The notes under the pieces are model-generated. The model was not told the origin of the DNA. It saw only the letters and a list, made by a program, of their open reading frames with translations, and made no database searches. This document shows, one piece after another, positions 34,270 through 42,321 of a stretch of 56,169 nucleotides of DNA; position 1 is the stretch's first letter; each line of letters opens with the position of its first letter. A program made the translations under genes and the position numbers. Source of the DNA: Nitrososphaerales archaeon (GTDB lineage Archaea; Thermoproteota; Nitrososphaeria; Nitrososphaerales; CADDZS01); assembly GCA_030037995.1 (NCBI GenBank), contig JASHPQ010000134.1, positions 1 to 56,169 on the forward strand, in the 5' to 3' direction.

Positions 34270-34863
34270 TTGGCTAGTTCCTTGATTTCTGCCTTTACAG
34301 AACAATCATCGTCTCTCCAGGCCGGTCCGAGTCGAGAGCTTATCGAAGATGAAATTTCGAAGAGGACCGTCGTCGAGTTGTTCGCCTGGACTTTGACCCA
34401 TCGTGCTCGAGCATTCTCTGAAGTTTATCCCATCTTTGACACCAGGAAAGAGCTTCTGGAACATCTGAGTTCCACGTTGAGCCGAGCGAGAAAGGAAGAA
34501 GCAGCACCCCCAACAGGTTCCTGTGATTCTCTTGTATCCGCTGAGATCACGCGGCTAGCCCTGGCGAAGATCGACCGAGAGTGGAGGGCCTGGATCAATG
34601 TCCACGCAGAGCTGCCGTTTGATGAGCGCAAACTGGATAACATGTTAATGGCGGCACTCTACCGGATAATTCTAGACAGGGACAGTAAAGCGTGCGCGCT
34701 CTGCGAGGCCAGCGCCGACCTGACGATCCACCATATCATTCAAAAGAGAAGGAATGTGATGACGGTCACTCCGCCCTTTGGTCGAAGCGCGCCCACGAAC
34801 CTCATAACGCTCTGCAGGAGCTGCCATTCTTTCTTTGACCCCATGATTTTGGATGCCCACTGA
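34270..34863 (+). CDS. HNH endonuclease-domain protein
   Basis: A 197-residue protein with a C-terminal HNH nuclease motif: Cys142-x2-Cys145, His154-His155, Asn177 and Cys182-x2-Cys185-His186, forming a zinc-bound beta-beta-alpha-metal fold. The N-terminal 130 residues are helical and unfamiliar, with EITRLALAKIDREWRAWI the most regular stretch. TTG start. The stop is ten bases from the end of the convergent VOC gene. No integrase, methyltransferase or phage gene adjoins it. It may be a stray homing-type or restriction-type nuclease; its target is unknown. Confidence 0.72.
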   Translation: MASSLISAFTEQSSSLQAGPSRELIEDEISKRTVVELFAWTLTHRARAFSEVYPIFDTRKELLEHLSSTLSRARKEEAAPPTGSCDSLVSAEITRLALAKIDREWRAWINVHAELPFDERKLDNMLMAALYRIILDRDSKACALCEASADLTIHHIIQKRRNVMTVTPPFGRSAPTNLITLCRSCHSFFDPMILDAH

Positions 34864-34871
34864 AAATCGAT

Positions 34872-35303
34872 TTACGGCAGAACTATGCTCCCTTTTCTGT
34901 CCAGCTTCCAAAACGGATTGTAGACCACTTCCCATAGATGCCCATCCGGATCAGAAAAGTACCCGCTGTATCCGCCCCAGGAAGCTTTTTGCGCTTTCTT
35001 GACTACTTTCCCTCCCAATCTTGGCACTTTGCTGAGAAGTGTGTCCACCTCCTTTTCGCTCCTCACATTGTGAGCTAGAGTAATGCCTGGAAATCCGCTT
35101 CCCTTTGGACTGACGCCTACATCCTCAGCAAGGCTATCTTTATTGTATAAGGCAAGTACAGTGCCATTCAGCCTGAAAAAAGCAATGTTGTTCCTTTTCG
35201 TAGCCTTCGTTGGCCATCCCAACCCCTTCTTGTAGAAATCGAGCGATCGGCCAAAGTGAGCAACCCCGAGAGTCACTACGCTAAGAGACGGTTCCATGGG
35301 CAT
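34872..35303 (-). CDS. VOC-family protein
   Basis: A 143-residue glyoxalase-fold protein. VVTLGVAHFGRSLDFYKKGL opens the first half, FPGITLAHNVRSEKEVDTLL the second, and SGYFSDPDGHLWEVVYNP ends it with the customary Glu metal ligand. ATG start. It belongs to a different VOC subgroup from the copies at 25203 and 52403. Specific activity unknown. Confidence 0.78.
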   Translation of the reverse strand: MPMEPSLSVVTLGVAHFGRSLDFYKKGLGWPTKATKRNNIAFFRLNGTVLALYNKDSLAEDVGVSPKGSGFPGITLAHNVRSEKEVDTLLSKVPRLGGKVVKKAQKASWGGYSGYFSDPDGHLWEVVYNPFWKLDRKGSIVLP

Positions 35304-35562
35304 GAGAATTTTTGAATTGGGATATTAATACCTTCAAAATCATTGGAGGATTATGCCATCTGGAAAATCGATTACTCTTGTAGGATGGGCTGGTTCTCTG
35401 AGTTCCCGGACATTATTTCTCTGAAATCCGACACTGAACAATTAATCTTGAGATCCCTTTTCCAAATTCACCTAGAAATTGCATATCGGAATTAAGAAAA
35501 CTCCCAACTCAAAGCATATGAGCTTAAAACTGAGAACACGCCTTTCTGACGTGTAGCAAACT

Positions 35563-37623
35563 TTGAAGACAACGGAAATTTGGAACGTTTCGCCGGAAGA
35601 AAAACCGGTTGCTGGTGATCCATCACTTCACCTAACGCAAATAGCTCTTGCAGGATATACTCAGCTTGCGGCTGACACCCTTCTTAGAAAAGAAAATCAG
35701 GGCAAAGTGCGGTCTATAATTGAGAATTCGATAGATCACCTCGACAAAGCTTTCCGTGAAAATAGGTCAACGACTCGGAAAAGATGCGTGGAAGTGCTGC
35801 TCGAAGTGGCCCTCAATTTTCTGGGAATGGAACGAAAGCGCACTGGTTTCTCCGATGAAGAGACTGCAGCAATTGTCGACAAGATCACGGCGACTCTGCA
35901 AAATTGGGAACGCGCAGATAGTGGTGTGTCGGTGCGGGCCGTTGTCGATCAAATGCTACGGGCAATGAAGCTGGTCCTGAGTGGTAAAGGGATGGTTGCA
36001 AAGATGGCCGAAGAAATCGAGGGAGCCCTTGTCACGGAGGATCTCGCAAACAGCTTCATCGCAGCTTCAAAGCAAGCCCTTCAGAACAATGTATACTACC
36101 GCATTGTGGACGGGGGACTGAGCAAGTTCGGAAACGACTCTGCTACTGGATTGCGATGGGCAAGGCATCTAGGAGCCGTGCAGGTTTCGAGCAATCCCGT
36201 GATAGCTGCGAGAGCGTATGACGAGATTGCTGATCTGTGGGATCGGTTCGAGATAGTGGCATCGGCTCATCCGGAGTGGCGGAGGGATCCAGAAAGATAT
36301 GCAGATGAAATTGCTCTTTATGGCACTGTGGTCTCGCTGTTACCCAATATCCTGGACTTTCGACCCATTGCCCTGCTTTCTGATTTCAAGGATGGAATGG
36401 TGAGCATCCAGCTCAACCCACGCAAGGCTTCGAACGCTGAAGAGAGCGTGAAAGATGCCCTAAAGTTCTACTCTATTTTGCAGGAGATCCTGGAAAGCTA
36501 CGATGCCTACTTGACGGCCGGTGCGAATGCCATGCTGAAAGGCAGGCCCAACATAGTTTTCAAGGTTTCCACCTGCGCTGTCGAGGCAATCGCCTTGACT
36601 GAAAGTCTTGATGGGATGGGCATTGGAACAAACAACACCGTGACATTTACGGTGCCGCAGGAGATCAAGGTATCGCTAGTAGCAATGAAGGGGCTCGCAG
36701 CTGCCCTAAAGGCTGGAACTCCTATTACCACTATCTATATCACAAACATGGAGGGCAGACTCGAGGATCATCTGCGCGAGAGCCAGGGTGCCAACCTCCT
36801 GCGAACCGCACTGGAGGAAAACGCGGACAAAGATGCCAAGATCAGATCGTTGGCTCAAGCGACGGGCGCTCTGGATGATCTGAAGAAAGCAGGAAGCTCA
36901 GTGGAACAGCAGCTCAATTTGCTGTGCAGCAAGAAATACCTGAAGTCCTTGGCGGATGGGTGGTTCATACAGGCTGTCGGAATCGACAAAGCGCCCCTGC
37001 TAAAACAAACTGAAGAAGATATTCGGATGTCCGGAATCTACATCACCAGAAAAGTCTTTCAGCTTCTATTCCAACCGGCGCTGAAGAGCAAGTTGGTCAA
37101 ATACCTCGAGGAAGAATTCGATCTCTCCGAAACTGAAGCTACTCAGGTGGTCGAAGCAGTAAATCTCCTGCCAGCGTCGAAGAGACGCGCGGAGGATACC
37201 TATCTGGTGCTGGGCGATCGGGATGTCTCGAACCTCACAAACACAGAGTTCCCCGATCACCAGCTGAAGGTGCTGCAAAGGTCCCGAGAGAGCGGTTTTC
37301 GACTATCAGACTTCGAGAATTCGATTGCCGCCGAGCCGGATCGTGCTACACTTGAAAGGTTACTCCAAATACCGGATTTTGTGAAAGGCTATGAGCTGAA
37401 CTCCGGTCTTGTTCGTGAATTGAGTAAAATCGGAATCGCGGTGTCGATGGAGAGTGGTGGCCTTGAACCAGAAGAGTGGTTCTCCTACGGCCCCGCAAGA
37501 AAAACGATGGACGAGTTCAACAACGCCTACCTTTCATTTCGAAGCAGGCTTTTGAGCTCACTTGCGAAACCGTCGATGATCGACCGGCAACAAGAAATTA
37601 CCACGCAAACAAAGGCAAGGTAA
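35563..37623 (+). CDS. large divergent transaldolase-like protein (686 aa)
   Basis: I recognise a transaldolase-type TIM barrel in the middle of an otherwise unfamiliar protein. Around residue 205 it has AVQVSSNPVIAARAY (family: T-T-N-P-S-L-I), near 278 GMVSIQLNPRKASNAEESV (family: V-S-x-E-V), then PNIVFKVSTCAVEAI with Lys334 where the Schiff-base Lys stands (I-K-I-P-A-T), NNTVTFTVPQ near 358 (N-x-T-L-x-F-S-x-x-Q) and TNMEGRLEDHL near 395 (P-F-V-G-R-x-x-D). Flanking this are about 195 N-terminal and 270 C-terminal helical residues; normal transaldolases have 210-390 in all. TTG start, just after an in-frame stop. Followed by an MBL hydrolase 36 bases downstream. A sugar or deoxy-acid aldolase is possible. 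Confidence 0.6.
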   Translation: MKTTEIWNVSPEEKPVAGDPSLHLTQIALAGYTQLAADTLLRKENQGKVRSIIENSIDHLDKAFRENRSTTRKRCVEVLLEVALNFLGMERKRTGFSDEETAAIVDKITATLQNWERADSGVSVRAVVDQMLRAMKLVLSGKGMVAKMAEEIEGALVTEDLANSFIAASKQALQNNVYYRIVDGGLSKFGNDSATGLRWARHLGAVQVSSNPVIAARAYDEIADLWDRFEIVASAHPEWRRDPERYADEIALYGTVVSLLPNILDFRPIALLSDFKDGMVSIQLNPRKASNAEESVKDALKFYSILQEILESYDAYLTAGANAMLKGRPNIVFKVSTCAVEAIALTESLDGMGIGTNNTVTFTVPQEIKVSLVAMKGLAAALKAGTPITTIYITNMEGRLEDHLRESQGANLLRTALEENADKDAKIRSLAQATGALDDLKKAGSSVEQQLNLLCSKKYLKSLADGWFIQAVGIDKAPLLKQTEEDIRMSGIYITRKVFQLLFQPALKSKLVKYLEEEFDLSETEATQVVEAVNLLPASKRRAEDTYLVLGDRDVSNLTNTEFPDHQLKVLQRSRESGFRLSDFENSIAAEPDRATLERLLQIPDFVKGYELNSGLVRELSKIGIAVSMESGGLEPEEWFSYGPARKTMDEFNNAYLSFRSRLLSSLAKPSMIDRQQEITTQTKAR

Positions 37624-37659
37624 CACTCCGATAGTTACTTTTTGCTCTAAAACGAAGAA

Positions 37660-38550
37660 TTGCGTTTTTCAATGAAGTGGCCCGATTCCTTGAAGCAATT
37701 CAAGCTCGGCCGTGCCGATGTCTCCATCTTCAACAACGGAGAGCTCGCAATTTGTCTTGCGGAAATTATGAACGAGCAAAGCCGCTGGGATCCGAGCTAC
37801 AATGAATACGTAGAGAATACGAGACTCTTTCCCAGTCTGACCATTCACATTTCATTGCAGGGGGGTGCCTCCGTGCTCGTGGATCCAAACGATTTCCTTC
37901 TATCTTCGCCGCCTGGTTCCGAATACTATCCTCAATCAAGGGAGTATGTGCCACCACCCGTGATTTTTGATCAGCTGGAGGGGTCGGGCATTTCGCTTTC
38001 CAAGGTAACCCACGTCGTGATTACCCACGCGCATTTTGATCACTATGCGGGAGTGACGAGAAAGGATTTCAGAGGAAATTTTCGGCCGGCCTTTCCTAAT
38101 GCCAAATATTTCTTGAATCACGCGGACTGGGATCGCCCGGAAACGCAGCAGGAATTGCTGAATAACCCCCATTCTGATGTGAGCAACAGTCTGGGAGTGC
38201 TAAACGAGGAGGGTGTCTTGCAACTGGTCGAGGGTACGGAGGAGCTCCTCTCTGAGATCGCAATTCTACCCGCCCCTGGAGAAACGCCAGGTCACCAAGT
38301 ATTGAGACTGCGCTCAGAGGGGGAGACGCTATACTGTACGGGGGATCTGTTTCATGATTTCATAGAAGTGGAGAATGCTTCGGCAATGTCTTCGTGGGCC
38401 GACTATGCGACCAATCTCAAAAGCAAGGAAACTATAGTAAAGCTCGCACTACAAGAAAATGCCTACCTCATTCCCGCCCATATGCAATTGGGACGACTAT
38501 CGATGAAGGACTCCAAAATCAAATGGAACGCAGTTTTAGAGATCGTCTAG
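37660..38550 (+). CDS. MBL-fold metallo-hydrolase
   Basis: Complete metallo-beta-lactamase-fold hydrolase of 296 residues. THAHFDHYAGV holds His123, His125, Asp127 and His128; later ligands are the His of ETPGHQVL, the Asp of CTGDLFHD and the His of IPAHMQ. So both metal sites are present, unlike the paralogue at 15252. Start TTG at 37660 or ATG at 37672. Probably cotranscribed with the transaldolase-like gene 36 bases upstream. Lactonase or other hydrolase; substrate unknown. Twenty-six bases (37718-37743) recur exactly at 28826-28851. Confidence 0.85.
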   Translation: MRFSMKWPDSLKQFKLGRADVSIFNNGELAICLAEIMNEQSRWDPSYNEYVENTRLFPSLTIHISLQGGASVLVDPNDFLLSSPPGSEYYPQSREYVPPPVIFDQLEGSGISLSKVTHVVITHAHFDHYAGVTRKDFRGNFRPAFPNAKYFLNHADWDRPETQQELLNNPHSDVSNSLGVLNEEGVLQLVEGTEELLSEIAILPAPGETPGHQVLRLRSEGETLYCTGDLFHDFIEVENASAMSSWADYATNLKSKETIVKLALQENAYLIPAHMQLGRLSMKDSKIKWNAVLEIV

Positions 38551-38656
38551 GGCGTTACTGTCCGTTTGTCTCCGTACCTTGCTTGACATAGAGCTGGGCA
38601 GCTGAGGTCCGCCAGACTGCAATCCGGCGATGAAGAGGATCACGCGTGTATCGATC

Positions 38657-38875
38657 TCAGCCCTTCTCTTCCTCCTTTTCTTCCCTATCCTCTATCTCCT
38701 CAGCTTCGTGATCTTCCGACTCTTCCTCGGTCTCTAACTCTGACTCCTCATCTTCTTTGTCCTCTTCGGTCTCGATGTCCGTTCTGGCATCTAGCTCGCG
38801 TTCCTGCTCGATTTCTGCAGTGTCATCTTCTTCCCCCTCTTCGCTCTTCTTTTTCTTTGTCATTGGAAGTCCCAA
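38657..38875 (-). CDS. small highly acidic low-complexity protein
   Basis: A 72-residue frame from an ATG at 38875. It begins MGLPMTKKKKSEEGEEDD and continues as almost pure Glu/Asp with scattered Arg, Thr and Ser. No fold is recognisable; it would be disordered or a single helix. The plus strand is correspondingly pyrimidine-rich. It could be a chaperone-like acidic tail protein or a by-product of a simple-sequence tract. Neighbours give no clue. Confidence 0.45.
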   Translation of the reverse strand: MGLPMTKKKKSEEGEEDDTAEIEQERELDARTDIETEEDKEDEESELETEEESEDHEAEEIEDREEKEEEKG

Positions 38876-39048
38876 GTTTTCGAGGTCGTATTTCTATTTT
38901 CGGAATAACTGAAAGACAATGTCGGGGCAAGCTGGCCAACACATGACAGACAGGAATGAACCAGCAATCCCCGAAGTACGTACCCATTCGGGAGCTTTCT
39001 TAACTAACCGAGGTTCACGCTGACGGTATTGATTTTATTTTGAGAATA

Positions 39049-39189
39049 ATGCTTGCTACTTGCAGCCGATGTAATCAACCGATATTTGACGATGAATCGT
39101 ACATTGCTTATTTCGGCAATCCGCCTAGAGGTATTCACAAAGAATGTCAGAAGCAAGAGGGTACGATTATAGAAGCCATCATGTCCTAA
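39049..39189 (+). CDS. tiny zinc-binding protein (46 aa)
   Basis: ATG at 39049, stop at 39187-39189. The product starts MLATCSRCNQPIFDDESYIA, with Cys5-x2-Cys8, and has GIHKECQKQEG, where His30 and Cys33 supply the second half of a zinc knuckle, then a short helix. Such single-knuckle microproteins are frequent in archaea. It is shorter than usual ORF cut-offs but the C-x2-C-x21-H-x2-C spacing supports it. Function unknown. Confidence 0.55.
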   Translation: MLATCSRCNQPIFDDESYIAYFGNPPRGIHKECQKQEGTIIEAIMS

Positions 39190-39265
39190 CTGTCTCCTTT
39201 CCGTAAGTTCCCGCGGGTCTACACCTGTTCGATTTCTTTGATATAGCGAACCACGACATTGCGGA

Positions 39266-39275
39266 TTTTAATAAG
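39266..39275 (+). promoter_or_regulatory. TATA-like box for secreted protein
   Basis: TTTTAATAAG about 33 bases before the ATG at 39304, predicting a leader of under ten bases. Confidence 0.4.
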
Positions 39276-39303
39276 ATAGATCTCTGATCCGTACCAGAGA
39301 TCC

Positions 39304-39780
39304 ATGTCTCCCCGTTTCCGAAACCGACTGCGAGTCCGGAAAGCGGGAATTGGAAAGATCTTGTTTACAATTTTAATTATTGTGACCATAGTCATCTCTG
39401 CAACTTTTACATACGTGTTGGTAAACATGACTCGGAGTCCGGTAACCAGTAACGGCGCGAACTCTAGCCTTCTCTCATCGTACGCCGACATCTTTCCGAT
39501 TTCTGCTTCCAACAGCTCCACGGTCACAAATCAGACCGCGGCGACCGATTGCCCCACGGGAAACTGGAGCGCGATCTACGCCCAGTACGAGGCGCCGTTG
39601 CCAGGACAGCAGAACACGTCAGCTTTGGGGCAGCAGTACCTTAACGACCCACAATTCATGAGTTTCCTGTCGCAGTACCTGAATCTGAACGATCCGGCAG
39701 TTAATGCCACCGTCGCAGGCTTTCTTTCGGGAAACGAAACGATGTTCGTTCAGCAACAGTCGCAGGGACTAGTCTGTTGA
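39304..39780 (+). CDS. membrane-anchored extracellular protein, unknown function
   Basis: A 158-residue protein. A basic start (RFRNRLRVRK) is followed by a single hydrophobic helix (about 17-41) and then an Asn/Ser/Thr-rich outer part with several N-glycosylation sequons. Two Cys residues (about 82 and 158) could form a disulfide. Layout resembles the anchors of the binding proteins at 1 and 20940, but there is no binding domain. I do not recognise a family. Confidence 0.65.
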   Translation: MSPRFRNRLRVRKAGIGKILFTILIIVTIVISATFTYVLVNMTRSPVTSNGANSSLLSSYADIFPISASNSSTVTNQTAATDCPTGNWSAIYAQYEAPLPGQQNTSALGQQYLNDPQFMSFLSQYLNLNDPAVNATVAGFLSGNETMFVQQQSQGLVC

Positions 39781-39862
39781 GTATCTGTCAAACACAAATT
39801 CAACTATGCAAATTCCTTAGGCGATATTTGTCGCTGCGAGCGTCATCATCCGACTTACACCC

Positions 39863-40801
39863 TTATTGCTGCTCCATGGCACGGTAAAGCTGGAGCGCTT
39901 CGGTCAACCTCTGGCGCGCTTCAGGAGTGTAAGGCGCGCATTGAAACATGATGTGCTGTACGCCGAGTTCCGCATAGCCGCGCATTGTCGCTGCGATCTC
40001 CTGCGTCGTACCTGTCAGGGGATTGTCGAAGGAACTTGGTTTCTCGGCTTGGAGATCGGGAAACCAGAGACCGATAAACGCCGTGATGCCAAGTGTCGCC
40101 GAGTCGCGCCCGATCTCGCGGCACGCAGCTTCGATTTTGGCGAGAGGTTCGGCCATTGTTTCAGGTTTGCCCATATAGCCAGTGTTCCAGAGGTCGGCAT
40201 ACTTTGCGGTCAGCTTGAGCATGCGCGGACCTTCGCTTCCCACCATCAACGGCGGCCCTTCTGACCGGGGACCACAGGGTACGTTGTCGCAGTGTCGCGC
40301 TTGATAATACTTTCCCGCGAAATCGACGTGCCCTTGACGCAGCAGTGGCCTGAGGATCTGCAAGGCTTCCTCGAAGCGGTCCACACGATGATCGAAGGGC
40401 AACCCAAACGCCTGATACTCCGGCTCGTTCCATCCCGCGCCGACACCCAGGATCAAGCGCCCGTGGCTCACCTCGTCAGTGGTCGTTGCCATTTTCGCGA
40501 GGATCGCGGGATTGCGGAAGGAATTGCACGTCACCAGCGTGCCGATCTCCACGCGTCGTGTCGCCTCGGCCAGCGCTGCCAGCATGGTCCAGCATTCCCA
40601 AATTCCCCGGGTCGGCTCACCGGGATAGCGATATAAGAGGTGGTCAGCGAGCCAGATGCTATCGAAGCCATCCGTTTCCGCCTGTTGCGCGATTGCGCGG
40701 ATCGTATCATAGGGACGCTTGCTGTTGTCTTCGCGGGCGTTCGCCGTGAAGACCAATAGCCCGACTTTCAAAGTGTGCCCTTCAGCTTTCTTTGGAGACA
40801 A
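39863..40801 (-). CDS. LLM-class F420-dependent oxidoreductase, bacterial-looking
   Basis: Luciferase-like monooxygenase/F420 oxidoreductase of 312 residues: TDGFDSIWLADHLLYRYPG (about 43-61), VEIGTLVTCNSFRNPAILAK, GRLILGVGAGWNEPEYQAFG and EGPPLMVGSEGPRM are all class-typical. TTG start. Codon use is noticeably richer in GCG, CGC and GCC than neighbouring genes, and the flanks are AT-rich, suggesting recent acquisition from a high-GC donor. Cofactor could be F420 or FMN. Confidence 0.82.
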   Translation of the reverse strand: MSPKKAEGHTLKVGLLVFTANAREDNSKRPYDTIRAIAQQAETDGFDSIWLADHLLYRYPGEPTRGIWECWTMLAALAEATRRVEIGTLVTCNSFRNPAILAKMATTTDEVSHGRLILGVGAGWNEPEYQAFGLPFDHRVDRFEEALQILRPLLRQGHVDFAGKYYQARHCDNVPCGPRSEGPPLMVGSEGPRMLKLTAKYADLWNTGYMGKPETMAEPLAKIEAACREIGRDSATLGITAFIGLWFPDLQAEKPSSFDNPLTGTTQEIAATMRGYAELGVQHIMFQCAPYTPEARQRLTEALQLYRAMEQQ

Positions 40802-41138
40802 TTGGCTTGCCCTCGGATTCCTCTACTCTGCCACGGAATGAACAGTCGAGATTATGCTCTGATGTCTCGATAAAAGCTTTCTCCAACTTATGAAGGCGTG
40901 AGAGAGTTCTGGGAATTCTTACAATATTTATAATAAAATTGCAGTAAGATTACAGCAATTCCAGTCCTAAGTCATGATTTTATCCAATTCTTCCGGAATA
41001 AATGGAAGAAAATCTTTACGAATTCTTTTTTGCGCTTGTGTCTGTCCGGAACCCTCTGCTGCTGATTTGAGCACGGATGGACAGTCATTATTTTCAGAGA
41101 CATTTTGATAAAGGACTCTGAAGGAAACGGGCCCGGAA
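40802..41138. other. AT-rich intergenic region
   Basis: 337 bases between divergent genes. It contains ACAATATTTATAATAAAAT (40921-40939), a good TATA-type element for either direction. A minus-strand frame covering 40972-41241 has no recognisable content and overlaps the next gene; I do not call it. Confidence 0.4.
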
Positions 41139-42181
41139 ATGACGAAACCCGATACGAATCGCCAATGGTTGCTTGCAAAGAGGCCAACAGGGCGTGTTGG
41201 ACTGGAAAACTACCGATGGGCAGAGTCTCCGATTCCATCACCTAAAGAGGGACAGGTTCTGGTCAGAAACCTCTGGTTATCTCTCGACCCTACTCAGATT
41301 CTGTTCACCATGGAGGGCGTGGGGGCTTACGCGATCCCGATAGGGGGAGTCATGCGTTCGATCGCATCAGGCAGGATAGTTGAATCGCAGCTTTCCGGCT
41401 TTGCCCCGGGTGATCTTGTTCAAGGTTTTTTCGGCTGGGAGGATTACAGCCTCTCAGACGGCGGCCCCAGCCCCATGCCTGACGACCTCCCAATGCTGAA
41501 GATTCCTCCGGATGTCTCGCCAGAACTCGCGGTTGGAACTCTAGGGATTACAGGGATGGCGGCTTATTTTGGGACGATCGACGTCGCCAAGCCTAAACCC
41601 GGAGAGACATTCGTGGTCTCGAGCGCCGCGGGAGGGTGGGATCTGTGGCTGGGCAAATCGCAAAGATTCAGGGGCTCCGCGTCATAGGCGTTACTGCGGG
41701 GAAGGAGAGACGCGAGAGGCTCTTGGGAGAGCTCGGATTCGATGGCGCCATCGATCGGCTCTCAGAGGATATGGGCTCGAAGCTGGATGAGTTGTGCCCG
41801 GGAGGTGTTGATATCTTCTTCGACACCAATTCACTCCCATCCGTAATCAACCCGATGCTTAGAAGGTTGAGGCATATGGGACGGGTCGTCCTTTGCGGGG
41901 CCACCCCCTATTACATTTCGGAAGAACGCCCGAAGGAATATGTGAGTTACACTGCCTTGATCATGAAGCGCGGGCGGATGGAGGGACTACTGGCGAGGGA
42001 GTATGTCGACAGATTTCCCGAAGCCAGAGCGGCCCTTGCGGGCTGGATCAAGTCAGGTCGACTCAAGCCGCTACATGACACGGTAGTGGGATTGGAGAAC
42101 GCTCCCAGCGCACTTCAACGGGTGTTTACCAGCGCCAATTTCGGCAAGCAGTTGCTTAGGATTTCGCCGGATAATGACTGA
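41139..42181 (+). pseudogene. MDR-family NADP-dependent oxidoreductase (curcumin/alkenal reductase type), frameshifted
   Basis: The first frame (41139-41687) gives QWLLAKRPTGRVGLENY, SLDPTQ and a catalytic-domain start through ETFVVSSAAGG; the second (to 42181) gives GSVAGQIAKIQGLRVIGV, DIFFDTNSLPSVINPMLRRL and a normal C-terminus. Adding one G to the GGG at 41634-41636 restores the glycine-rich AAGGVGSVAGQIAK nucleotide loop and a protein of about 347 residues, the usual length of the zinc-free prostaglandin/alkenal reductase branch. Either a young pseudogene or a base-calling error. ATG start. Confidence 0.75.
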
Positions 42182-42321
42182 TTTGAACCGAGTCAAATCC
42201 ACCTTCCGCACCATGCGAACTAGTTTGGATCCCGGCTTGGTGCACTTTTTGAAGCTACAGACATTGGACTGACGCCGTTACTATCTCCAACATCTTCCGA
42301 AAGACGCGTTGCCACTCCAAT

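Noticed and set aside
34270-34863. HNH protein as part of a restriction or phage system
   Set aside because: No methyltransferase, integrase or phage gene nearby, so only the domain is reported.
40972-41241. 89-codon minus-strand frame upstream of the MDR gene
   Set aside because: Overlaps the start of a real gene and lies in an AT-rich promoter region; no recognisable content.
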